DNA from: an uncultured Desulfobacterales bacterium
Lineage (GTDB): Bacteria > Desulfobacterota > Desulfobacteria > Desulfobacterales > G020354645
Direction: 5' to 3'
DNA length: 25,072 nt
Assembly: GCA_947259865.1 (NCBI GenBank)
Contig: CAMYNZ010000058.1
Span: forward strand, 1 to 25,072
Part shown: positions 7,370 to 15,193 of the stretch, piece after piece
How positions within the stretch are numbered: position 1 is the stretch's first letter
How the letters are laid out: each line of letters opens with the position of its first letter
Made by a program: the position numbers and the translations under genes
The notes under the pieces: model-generated
What the model was told of the DNA's origin: nothing
Database searches by the model: none
Seen by the model: the letters and a program-made list of their open reading frames with translations, nothing else

Positions 7370-8033
7370 ATTCGGCGGCCAGATGGAATTTCCGGACAGG
7401 CAGGCCATCTCGATGGCCGGTGGATCAGACGTTCCCATCAGTATTATTCCGGCGGCAGCTGCGCCCGACAAAAATCACCTGCGCGCCGGAAAAAATGCCG
7501 TGGGATGGTTTCAAAGTCTGGGTGCAACCAATGTAACCGCCTTGCCGGTCGTTGACAGATTATCGGCTGATGATCCCGATCATGCGGTATTTTTAAAAAA
7601 ATCAAAGCTCATATACCTTCTGGGGGGATTCCCGCGCTACCTCGGTCAAACGCTGGCAAGCACGCGTTGCTGGCAGGCAATACAGGCGGCCTATCGCACA
7701 GGGGCCGTCATCGCCGGCAGCAGTGCCGGGGCGATGGTATTATGCGAAAATTATTATGATCCGGTCGGAACGCAGGTGATGAAGGGGCTGGGATTGATTG
7801 GCGGAATTTGTGTTTTGCCCCATCACAACACTTTCGGGCGGGACTGGGCCCCGCCTCTCCAACAATTGCTTCCCGATACAATTCTGGTGGGGATCGATGA
7901 AGAAACCGGCATCATCAATGATGCTTCAGCGGATCATTGGCAGGTATTCGGGAAGGGTGCCAGTACAGTCTACCATGGCGGACAGATCGAACAATACATC
8001 TCGCAACAGGCATTTGTGCTCCACAAGGGTTAA
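7338..8033 (+). CDS. Peptidase S51 family protein (cyanophycinase / dipeptidase E-like)
   Basis: The 231-residue protein has the class-I glutamine-amidotransferase-like fold of family S51. The nucleophile elbow AGSSAGAMV places the catalytic serine at S129; a histidine follows in VLPHHN (162/163) and an acidic residue in GIDEETG (188/189), giving a complete Ser-His-Glu set. Family members hydrolyse beta-linked aspartyl peptides (cyanophycin, Asp dipeptides). No cyanophycin synthetase is nearby, so storage-polymer use is unlikely. The gene starts inside the cbiO end (32-base overlap) and the next S51 gene begins 3 bases after its stop, so it is coupled to both. Its role is probably tied to the downstream sugar-conjugate genes (inference). 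Confidence 0.82.
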   Translation: MGFILLEGGAEFGGQMEFPDRQAISMAGGSDVPISIIPAAAAPDKNHLRAGKNAVGWFQSLGATNVTALPVVDRLSADDPDHAVFLKKSKLIYLLGGFPRYLGQTLASTRCWQAIQAAYRTGAVIAGSSAGAMVLCENYYDPVGTQVMKGLGLIGGICVLPHHNTFGRDWAPPLQQLLPDTILVGIDEETGIINDASADHWQVFGKGASTVYHGGQIEQYISQQAFVLHKG

Positions 8034-8036
8034 GCC

Positions 8037-9275
8037 ATGCCACCCGGAAACGGTAAAATAGTCATCATGGGGTCTGGGGAGTTAACCGCCACCATGGTTG
8101 AAGTCCACAAAAGCTTACTGGCCAGTGGTACCGGCAGGCCCAAGGCCACCTTTCTTGACACACCGGCCGGCTTTCAACTCAATGCGGATCAGATATCCCA
8201 AAAAGCAGTCGAATATTTTCGCGGGCATATACAACACCCCTTGACCATTGCGTCATTTAAGTCGGGTGAGCAGACCTCGGACTTTGAAGCCGAACAAGCT
8301 TTTCACATCTTGCGAAAATCCGATTATGTCCTCATTGGGCCGGGCAGCCCGACCTATGCCCTCCGTCAATGGATCGGCTCTCCTGTCCCGGAAATCCTTG
8401 CGCAACGAATAAAAAGCGGTGGCTGCCTGGTGGCTGCCAGTGCGGCGGCGCTTACCGTGGGCCGTTTCACCCTGCCGGTTTACGAAATCTATAAGGTGGG
8501 TCAGGATGTGCACTGGGTGGATGGAATGGATATTCTCGGGCAATTCGGTTTTAATGTTGTGATCGTTCCCCATTGGAACAATGCCGAGGGCGGCACCCAT
8601 GATACACGATTTTGTTTTATGGGAGCACCGCGGTTTCGAAAATTACAGGCACTGCTGCCGGATGATATATCGGTGTTTGGTCTGGATGAGCATACCGCTT
8701 GCATCCTGGATCTGGTTAGCAATCAAGCCGAAATCAGGGGTATCGGGCGGGCCATCCTGCGTCGATTCGATAGTGAATTAATTTTTGAAACGGGTACTCA
8801 ATTTTCCCTTGATATACTGCGCGGTGAAAATGTGGCCTCCGGCTGGAAACCGGTACCAGCGGATACCGGCTCATCCGCAAACATTTCCCGGCCCAAGGAG
8901 AATACTTTTTGGGATAGGATAAATTCCCTGGAAGCGCGTTTTCGCGGCGCACTTGAGGATCACGATCCCAATCAATCAACCAGTGCCCTCCTGGAGCTTG
9001 ATCATACCATCTGGCAGGCCCACCAGGATCTAGAAAACGAGGAATTCATTACCCAGGCCAGAGATACACTGCGTGAACTTATGGTCCTTTTGGGTAACCG
9101 GCTGGCTGACGCACCGGGTGACAAATCGACACACCTGGCTCCTCTGGTTGAGACGCTGCTTGTATTGAGACAGCAATTCAGGGACAAAAAGCAGTGGCAG
9201 GATGCCGACATCATCCGCGCTAGCCTTCAAAATGACGTATTGCGTCGCAGGCCATCAACAAAAAAAAGGACCTGA
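8037..9275 (+). CDS. S51-like protein fused to a cysteinyl-tRNA-synthetase-type C-terminal (DALR) domain
   Basis: Residues about 5-265 form a second S51/class-I amidotransferase-like domain. The elbow is altered to AASAAAL: S135 is kept but the glycine of the usual SAGA is alanine; H179 (VPHW) and E218 (GLDEHT) are kept. A variable linker follows, then residues about 292-405 resemble the C-terminal helical DALR domain of cysteinyl-tRNA synthetase, with LEARFRGALEDHD near its start, LRELMVLLG in the middle and LRQQFRDKKQWQDADIIRASL near the end, matching the CysRS pattern R-x-ARKAKD(F/W)xxADxIRDxL. No CysRS catalytic domain (HIGH/KMSKS) is present. The fusion suggests handling of a cysteinyl or tRNA-like ligand; this is inference. 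It begins 3 bases after the first S51 gene and clearly belongs to the operon. Confidence 0.78.
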   Translation: MPPGNGKIVIMGSGELTATMVEVHKSLLASGTGRPKATFLDTPAGFQLNADQISQKAVEYFRGHIQHPLTIASFKSGEQTSDFEAEQAFHILRKSDYVLIGPGSPTYALRQWIGSPVPEILAQRIKSGGCLVAASAAALTVGRFTLPVYEIYKVGQDVHWVDGMDILGQFGFNVVIVPHWNNAEGGTHDTRFCFMGAPRFRKLQALLPDDISVFGLDEHTACILDLVSNQAEIRGIGRAILRRFDSELIFETGTQFSLDILRGENVASGWKPVPADTGSSANISRPKENTFWDRINSLEARFRGALEDHDPNQSTSALLELDHTIWQAHQDLENEEFITQARDTLRELMVLLGNRLADAPGDKSTHLAPLVETLLVLRQQFRDKKQWQDADIIRASLQNDVLRRRPSTKKRT

Positions 9276-9347
9276 ACCACTTTGAATTATGTAGGATACT
9301 TGTTGGACACATCCCTTGGTGATGGGTTCCAAAGGAGATTGGTCTGA

Positions 9348-11003
9348 ATGATACATCATACCCCGATTTCGGTTCTTTTTGTCACCGCTGACACGGATCC
9401 GTCTTTACAGCCGTTGATATCCTACTTAGACACGATGCCGCATATTCGAGCGGTGCAACAACCGCAGCTGACTGACGATTTAAAATCCTATAATGTGGTG
9501 GTAACGTTTAATGCGAACCAGGCGGTCGACGTCACAGACAGGCTGGCAGCCTATGCACGCGCCGGTGGTGGATGGTTGACACTGGTTCATTTGTCCGAAA
9601 ACCCTCTGCCGGAGATTTTTGGGGTTCAACCGGCGCCGGCCGGACCGGCCACGGAGTTGCGCGTATTGTTTGAAAATCAAAACCATCCGCTGGCGCAACG
9701 ACTGGCGGATGCCGTCTTTATTAGCGGCCGCTATCAGGGATTGCAAAAAACAGCAGAAAACATCGATACGGTTCTTTATGCCGACTGGCACTTTGGCCAC
9801 AGCCCTGTTCTCACCCAACGTGACAGCGGTAAAGGAAGCGTTGCCTGCACGACCTTGCAGGCCTATTCAGATCCGGCCTTGCAACAGATATTCTACCGTC
9901 TTTTATGCAGCCTTGCCGGGCAGCCCATGAGCGGGCGCGCATTGGGGGTCGGTATCCTGGGGTATGCGCCATCTGTTGGAAAGGTACACGGCTTGGGCAC
10001 CACATCCACTTCCGGACTCAACCTGGTTGCCGTTTGCGATCTGGATCCGGAACGCCTGGCTCAGGCCCGGCAGGATTTTCCCACGGTCAAAACCTACCCG
10101 GCCGCGGAATCTTTGGCTGACGACCCTGCGGTGGAAATCGTAATTATAGCCACCCCTCCAAATACGCATGCACGTTTATGTCTGCAAATGATGACTGCCG
10201 GCAAACATGTGGTCTGTGAGAAACCGCTAGCGCTGAACCGCAAAGAAACAGATGCTCTGGTGGCGCTGGCTGAAAAACAGCGGGTGCACCTGAGTTGCCA
10301 TCAGAACCGACGCTGGGATCCGGACTATCTGGCAATTAAACAGGCCCTGGCAGACGGTTTGATCGGCGATTTATTTTACCTGGAAACTTTCGTGGGTGAT
10401 TTTCATCATCCCTGCGGATACTGGCATTCGCATGCGCCGGTATCCGGCGGTACGGCTTATGATTGGGGGGCCCATTATCTGGACTGGCTGGTGAGTTTGA
10501 TTCCGCAAAGGGTCGAAACAGTGATCGGAACCCGGCACAAACGTGTGTGGCATGATGTGACCAACGCTGATCAGGAGCGTATCCAAATTCGCTTCAGCGG
10601 CGGGCAGGAAGCCGAATTTATCCATTCTGATATTGCGGCTGCGCGCAAACCCAAATGGTATCTGCTCGGGACCCAAGGAGCGATCGTCGGATACTGGCAG
10701 GATGTAACCGCATATGCAATCGATCCCGTTGTGTATTTCCACCGGCACGACATTCCTGCAACCGAAATGACACCGGATTTAACCGTTTACCGCCGCCACG
10801 AAAGCGGTAAAATCGTAAGCCAAAATCCGGCCATCCCTGATCGACAAACCTATCCGTTCCATCGTAATCTGGCCGATCACCTCCTGACCGGTGAACCCAT
10901 CGTTGCGCCACTGGTTGATTCGGTCAAGGTGGTTTCAATTCTGGAAGCCGCGGCACGCTCCATGGCAAACAACGGTGCTCCGGAGGTGCTGAATGGCGGA
11001 TAA
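9348..11003 (+). CDS. ThuA-like domain fused to a Gfo/Idh/MocA oxidoreductase
   Basis: The 551-residue protein has two parts. Residues 1-190 look like a ThuA/class-I amidotransferase-like domain (LFVTADTD..., VVTFNA, GGGWLTLVHLSE, then a late HFGHSPV segment). From residue 199 comes an NAD(P)-binding Rossmann fold (VGILGYAPSVGKVHG), the conserved EKP (291-293) with its catalytic lysine, and the family motif AYDWGAHYLDW (D372, H376). Such enzymes oxidise or reduce sugar or inositol hydroxyls, or cleave glycosides by a redox mechanism. ThuA-like and Gfo/Idh proteins often work together on sugars. The start is well supported: AAAGGAGA (9331-9338) lies before ATG 9348. The end overlaps the next oxidoreductase by 11 bases. 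Confidence 0.85.
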   Translation: MIHHTPISVLFVTADTDPSLQPLISYLDTMPHIRAVQQPQLTDDLKSYNVVVTFNANQAVDVTDRLAAYARAGGGWLTLVHLSENPLPEIFGVQPAPAGPATELRVLFENQNHPLAQRLADAVFISGRYQGLQKTAENIDTVLYADWHFGHSPVLTQRDSGKGSVACTTLQAYSDPALQQIFYRLLCSLAGQPMSGRALGVGILGYAPSVGKVHGLGTTSTSGLNLVAVCDLDPERLAQARQDFPTVKTYPAAESLADDPAVEIVIIATPPNTHARLCLQMMTAGKHVVCEKPLALNRKETDALVALAEKQRVHLSCHQNRRWDPDYLAIKQALADGLIGDLFYLETFVGDFHHPCGYWHSHAPVSGGTAYDWGAHYLDWLVSLIPQRVETVIGTRHKRVWHDVTNADQERIQIRFSGGQEAEFIHSDIAAARKPKWYLLGTQGAIVGYWQDVTAYAIDPVVYFHRHDIPATEMTPDLTVYRRHESGKIVSQNPAIPDRQTYPFHRNLADHLLTGEPIVAPLVDSVKVVSILEAAARSMANNGAPEVLNGG

Positions 11004-12003
11004 GGTTAAATGGGGAATTTTGGGTAACGCCACCATTGCCCGGAAATGCGTCATCCCGGCCATTCAAAAATCCCGCAACGGCCAGGTGCAGGCCCTGGCG
11101 ACGCGTTCCCCCCGGAGTGCCGCTGAAGTGATCTCGGCCAACAAGATACCGCAGGTTTACGACAAATATGAAAACGTCCTCACTGATTCATCGGTTGATG
11201 CGATTTATATACCCCTTCCCAACCATTTGCATTTGCCCTGGACGATTAAAGCATTGTCTGCCGGCAAAAATGTGTTGTGCGAAAAACCGCTGTCCTGCAC
11301 CGCCGGGGAGGCCCGGGAGATGGCCGCTGCGGCCCATGACAACCGATTAATTCTGATGGAAGCCTTCATGTACCGCTTCCATCCGCGAAGCCAGCACATC
11401 AAACAGATCATAGACAGGGGTGTCATTGGAAAGCCGTGCCTGGTGCGATCAGCCTTCTGTTATCACATGGACGATAATATTCTGAAAACCGGGGAGAATG
11501 CACGCCTGACGCCCGAAATGGGCGGCGGGGCTTTGCTGGACGTTGGCTGTTACAGCGTCAGTGTGGCGCGCTGGTTTATGGCGTCTGAACCGATCCAGGT
11601 GCAGGCCCAGGCCCAATATAACCCCAACGGTGTTGATATTCACATGGTCGGTACCCTGCTGTTTTCCAGAGGGCAACTGGCAGTCGTGGAGGCCAGTTTT
11701 ATTTCCGCTTTGCAGCAGACCTTTACCGTTGTCGGCAGTGCAGGTGCCGTTGATCTTCCCCACGACGCGTTCATCCCCTGGGAAAAGGATGCGGTCTTTA
11801 TGTTGCGGGGCAAAGATCAGGAAATCGGGGAAAAGCACGTTATCCCCGGCGCAGACGAGTATCAGCTGATGGTGGAACACTTCGCAGATGTCGTTTTGGG
11901 GAATGCAGAATCGGACGATCAACTTGCGGATAGTGTGGCAAATATGCACGTGCTGGATGCTTTGGCCGAAGCAGCCCGCACCGCTAAAACGGTTAAGCTA
12001 TAA
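10993..12003 (+). CDS. Gfo/Idh/MocA family oxidoreductase
   Basis: The 336-residue protein is a complete two-domain enzyme of the family. It has a Rossmann motif WGILGNATIARK (residues 7-18), EKP at 97-99 with catalytic K98, MEAFMYRFHP (122-131) and GGGALLDVGCYSV (177-189) with D183 and Y187. It is closest in style to D-xylose/glucose-fructose-type or dihydrodiol-dehydrogenase-like members. Substrate and direction cannot be read; the cluster suggests a sugar or inositol moiety of a conjugate. The start at ATG 10993 is preceded by GGAGG (10982-10986) inside the previous gene, showing coupling. Confidence 0.88.
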   Translation: MADKVKWGILGNATIARKCVIPAIQKSRNGQVQALATRSPRSAAEVISANKIPQVYDKYENVLTDSSVDAIYIPLPNHLHLPWTIKALSAGKNVLCEKPLSCTAGEAREMAAAAHDNRLILMEAFMYRFHPRSQHIKQIIDRGVIGKPCLVRSAFCYHMDDNILKTGENARLTPEMGGGALLDVGCYSVSVARWFMASEPIQVQAQAQYNPNGVDIHMVGTLLFSRGQLAVVEASFISALQQTFTVVGSAGAVDLPHDAFIPWEKDAVFMLRGKDQEIGEKHVIPGADEYQLMVEHFADVVLGNAESDDQLADSVANMHVLDALAEAARTAKTVKL

Positions 12004-12088
12004 ACCTTAGGCTGCTGTCAAGTGCTGCGAGAAAGGTCCTGTTTTTGGCAACAAACCGGTTAATTTTGGAGATGAAAATCTGACAGCT

Positions 12089-13072
12089 TTGAATCGATCA
12101 CACGCTATACATATCGAAACATGGGATAGCCTCCTTGACCACTGGCATCAAACCGACTATCCGCTTCAATGGGATTGCCTGTTTGTGCTGCCCTCCTGGT
12201 TAAAGGTGTGGTGGCACCACTTCGGTAACGGTTCCGAGCCGTATGTTGTTTCGATTCGAAATAACGACCGGCCGATCGGTGTTGCGCCCTTGTGGATCCA
12301 TGGAAAAACGGCCCGTTTGGTGGGGGAAGGCAGTGTGTGTGATTATCTCGATTTTGTGGTTGACCCGGACAAGGCCCATGCCTTTTATCACCTCCTGCTC
12401 GACCATCTGAAGCGCAAAGGTATTGAACGATTGGCGCTAAACCAACTGCGACCCGACTCATCGGTCTTGGCCTATCTCATACCGGTGGCCGAGAAAATGG
12501 GATGCGAAATTTCTTTTGAATCCAGCGATCAATCGTTTGCGCTGGATTTGCCGGGTAGTTGGGATAACTATCTGAATGTTTTGACCGGCAAGGAACGCCA
12601 TGAAATCAGACGCAAATTCAGACGCTTACATGAGGCCGGCCATATCAACTACCGTACCGTCGATGATGTCACCGCCGTGCAAAATGAGATGGAAACATTT
12701 TTAACCCTTTTCAAGTCCAATCGACCGGATAAATCAGCCTTTATGACGGGTCAGATGGATTCCTATTTCCGGGACCTTGCGCTGACAATGGCCAGGGACC
12801 GGATAGTAAAGCTTTCCTTTCTCGAAATGGATGGGAAACCGATTGCTGCGGTAATGTGTTTCGATTACCAATCGACGATGTATCTTTACAACAACGGCTA
12901 CGACAAACACTACCGTGCACTGAGCATCGGGATGCTATGCAAAGTACTTAGCATTAAAGAAAGTATTCAATCCGGAAAAAAAACATATGATTTGCTGAAA
13001 GGTTCGGAACCCTATAAGCATCGCCTGGGGGGTAAACCGATTCCTCTGTATCGATGCGATATCGTAATTTGA
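12089..13072 (+). CDS. FemAB/CelD-like GNAT-fold acyltransferase
   Basis: The 327-residue protein matches the Acetyltransf_6 (BcsL/CelD/FemAB-like) pattern: an N-terminal segment with PSWLKVWWHHFGNG, a long arginine-rich helix GKERHEIRRKFRRLHEAG (about 168-185), and a C-terminal GNAT core (LSFLEMDGKPIAAVMCFDYQ, LYNNGYDKHYRALSIGML, YDLLKGSEPYKHRLGG). Members transfer acyl or aminoacyl groups to sugars, lipids or peptides. The start is uncertain. The frame has no ATG; TTG 12089 is the first usual start codon but is 17 bases from GGAG (12068-12071), whereas CTG 12080 lies 8 bases from it. In this operon it could acylate the deacetylated amino sugar made by the two following genes (inference). 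Confidence 0.82.
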   Translation: MNRSHAIHIETWDSLLDHWHQTDYPLQWDCLFVLPSWLKVWWHHFGNGSEPYVVSIRNNDRPIGVAPLWIHGKTARLVGEGSVCDYLDFVVDPDKAHAFYHLLLDHLKRKGIERLALNQLRPDSSVLAYLIPVAEKMGCEISFESSDQSFALDLPGSWDNYLNVLTGKERHEIRRKFRRLHEAGHINYRTVDDVTAVQNEMETFLTLFKSNRPDKSAFMTGQMDSYFRDLALTMARDRIVKLSFLEMDGKPIAAVMCFDYQSTMYLYNNGYDKHYRALSIGMLCKVLSIKESIQSGKKTYDLLKGSEPYKHRLGGKPIPLYRCDIVI

Positions 13073-13113
13073 AACTGACCGACACCAGCGGTCACATATG
13101 AAAGGATCCATAT

Positions 13114-14376
13114 TTGAAAACCGATCAATTAAGAATTGCAATGCTTAGCATCCACTCCAGTCCTATCGGAAAACTTGGAACCAAAGACACGGGCGGCATG
13201 AGTGTTTACATTCGGGAGCTTGCGCGCGAGCTCGGTCGACGCGGTTGCCGGGTCGATATTTTTACCTTGCTGAGATCCGACGATCAGCCTCCGGTAATTC
13301 ACCTCAACGATAATGTGCGCCTCATTCACCTGCGCATCCGGCAGAATGGCAATATTTCCAAGCAGGCTATTTACAATTACGTATCGCCTATTTTGAATTC
13401 ATTGGAAAATTTCCGTATCAAGGAAAACCTGGACTATGATCTTATTCACAGCCATTACTGGTTATCCGGACTGCTGGGTAACCGGTTACAAGACATCTGG
13501 GAGCGGCCCCACCTTGTTATGTTTCATACCCTTGGTGCGGTGAAAAACAGCACCGGTGTGGGAAAGCCGGAGCCCGAGCTGCGCATTACCGTTGAGAAGA
13601 GAATTATGAAGACCTGCCACCGGATTCTCGTGCCCACTGAAGGGGAAAGAAAAAAGTTGTTATCGTTTTACCCGGTCGCTTCCGAAAAGATTGGGATAAT
13701 CCCCTGCGGTGTGAATTTGAAGCGTTTCAGCCCCATCAAAAAAATGACAGCACGAAAAGCATTGGGGTTTCAACCGGATGATAAGATCCTGCTGTACGTC
13801 GGGCGGTTTGACCCCCTGAAGGGCCTCAACCGATTGTTACAGGCAATGGTATATCTTAACAACCATCATTATCGGCTGCGATTAATGATAATCGGTGGAG
13901 ATGGTATCGACGCTCGCGAGCATCGCCATCTGCGGCAAAATGCCGTAAAACTTGGGATTGACGATAAAGTTATTCTTACAGGCAGGATTGAACAGAATCA
14001 ATTACCCCCCTACTACGGTTCGGCGGACGCCCTGGTAATTCCATCTTATTACGAAAGTTTTGGATTAGTCGGGCTTGAGGCTCTGGCGTGCGGTAGACCG
14101 GTGGTTTCGACCCCGGTGGGGGCCATGGAAAACATCATCTGTCAAGACCAAACGGGACAAGTGGTCAAGAATCCTTCGCCTAAAAGTCTCGCCAGGGGCA
14201 TCGAATCCGTTATATCGGATTCGAGGGTTGCCCCGGCCGATAAGATTCGCGAATCAGTTTTAGGATACAGCTGGTCTGCGGTTGCATCCGCCATCGGCAA
14301 AGAATACAAAAATTTATTGACGCTGCCGACCGTATCAAAAGATACGTTTTTTTCGGCCGGGGCGGTCGTTAACTAA
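13114..14376 (+). CDS. GT4 glycosyltransferase, MshA-like (possible N-acetylglucosaminyltransferase)
   Basis: The 420-residue GT-B enzyme reads strikingly like MshA, the glycosyltransferase that joins GlcNAc to inositol 3-phosphate in mycothiol synthesis. Shared segments include the N-terminal MLSIHSSPIGKLGTKDTGGM, YDLIHSHYWLSGLLG (108-122) and FHTLGAVKN (137-145), and the donor-site residues R231 and K236 (GRFDPLKG) and E314/E322 (ESFGLVGLE, E-x7-E). Residues I believe bind inositol phosphate in MshA (Lys, Tyr, Thr, Arg) appear conserved as K83, Y115, T139 and R157, by alignment from memory. The start is TTG 13114, with AAAGGA (13101-13106) 7 bases upstream. It is followed by a PIG-L deacetylase, as MshA/BshA logic predicts. 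Sucrose-synthase-like GT4 alternatives remain possible. Confidence 0.85.
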   Translation: MKTDQLRIAMLSIHSSPIGKLGTKDTGGMSVYIRELARELGRRGCRVDIFTLLRSDDQPPVIHLNDNVRLIHLRIRQNGNISKQAIYNYVSPILNSLENFRIKENLDYDLIHSHYWLSGLLGNRLQDIWERPHLVMFHTLGAVKNSTGVGKPEPELRITVEKRIMKTCHRILVPTEGERKKLLSFYPVASEKIGIIPCGVNLKRFSPIKKMTARKALGFQPDDKILLYVGRFDPLKGLNRLLQAMVYLNNHHYRLRLMIIGGDGIDAREHRHLRQNAVKLGIDDKVILTGRIEQNQLPPYYGSADALVIPSYYESFGLVGLEALACGRPVVSTPVGAMENIICQDQTGQVVKNPSPKSLARGIESVISDSRVAPADKIRESVLGYSWSAVASAIGKEYKNLLTLPTVSKDTFFSAGAVVN

Positions 14377-14422
14377 GGTTTATCCACGGATTATTTTTTA
14401 AGTTGGTAGCGGGAGAGTGATC

Positions 14423-15118
14423 GTGACCTACAAAGCTGATGTAATGGTGCTTTGCGCACATCCGGATGACGCTGAGTACGGTGTAGCCGGAACAGTTGCC
14501 CGTTGGTCAGCCCAAGGCCGAAAGGTGGTTTATGTTATTTGCACCAATGGGGACAAGGGAACCAGTGATCGTGGCCTGACATCGGGTCAATTATCGGAAA
14601 TACGACAAACGGAGCAGCGGGCGGCAGCCAGCGTTCTCGGCGTGCAAGAGGTGGTTTTCCTGGGCTATGCCGATCAAAATTTGGAAGATACCCCTGACAT
14701 TCGAAAAAAGATTGTTCAACTGATCAGAACGTATAAACCGGAAATTTTGGTGACTTCGGATCCCTATCGCCGCTATCTCTGGCATCGTGACCACCGGATA
14801 ATCGGTCAGGTTGCCATGGATGCCGTTTATCCGTATGCCAGGGATCACCTCGCCTATCCGGATCTGCTCGAAAAAGGTCTGGAACCCCATAAAGTAGGGG
14901 AAATATTGTTCTGGGCCGCGGAAGATATTAACTATCGCTCTGACATCAGTAACACCTTTGATTATAAAATAAAGGCCTTGCGCTGCCATGAAAGTCAAAT
15001 CAGAAAAAACAATTTTCAGCATACCGAGGTTTGGCTGAGAAAAAGGTGCCAGGAAATGGCAGCCGGCGAAGATTTCGATCTGGCCGAGGGATTTCACAGG
15101 GTCGTATTGCCTAAATGA
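14423..15118 (+). CDS. PIG-L/LmbE family zinc deacetylase (MshB/BshB-like)
   Basis: The protein starts with the zinc motif AHPDDAEYG, placing His13, Asp15 and Asp16 as in MshB, and has the second ligand motif LWHRDHR around residue 121-125. PIG-L enzymes remove the acetyl group from GlcNAc-conjugates such as GlcNAc-inositol or GlcNAc-malate. The longest frame starts at GTG 14417, but this is only 1 base from GGGAG (14411-14415). GTG 14423 is 7 bases away and is preferred (231 residues). It closes the long operon, 46 bases after the MshA-like gene. A weak 7-bp hairpin without T-run lies at 15129-15149 beyond the stop. Confidence 0.9.
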   Translation: MTYKADVMVLCAHPDDAEYGVAGTVARWSAQGRKVVYVICTNGDKGTSDRGLTSGQLSEIRQTEQRAAASVLGVQEVVFLGYADQNLEDTPDIRKKIVQLIRTYKPEILVTSDPYRRYLWHRDHRIIGQVAMDAVYPYARDHLAYPDLLEKGLEPHKVGEILFWAAEDINYRSDISNTFDYKIKALRCHESQIRKNNFQHTEVWLRKRCQEMAAGEDFDLAEGFHRVVLPK

Positions 15119-15193
15119 ACGCAGGGCTTTAGAATTCCAGCGATTCTAACATTATCCTCTCTCTACATCATTTTTCTATCCCTAAAACGCGGC

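Noticed and set aside
15129..15149. Terminator after the PIG-L gene
   Set aside because: A 7-bp A/T-rich hairpin without a following T-run; too weak to call.
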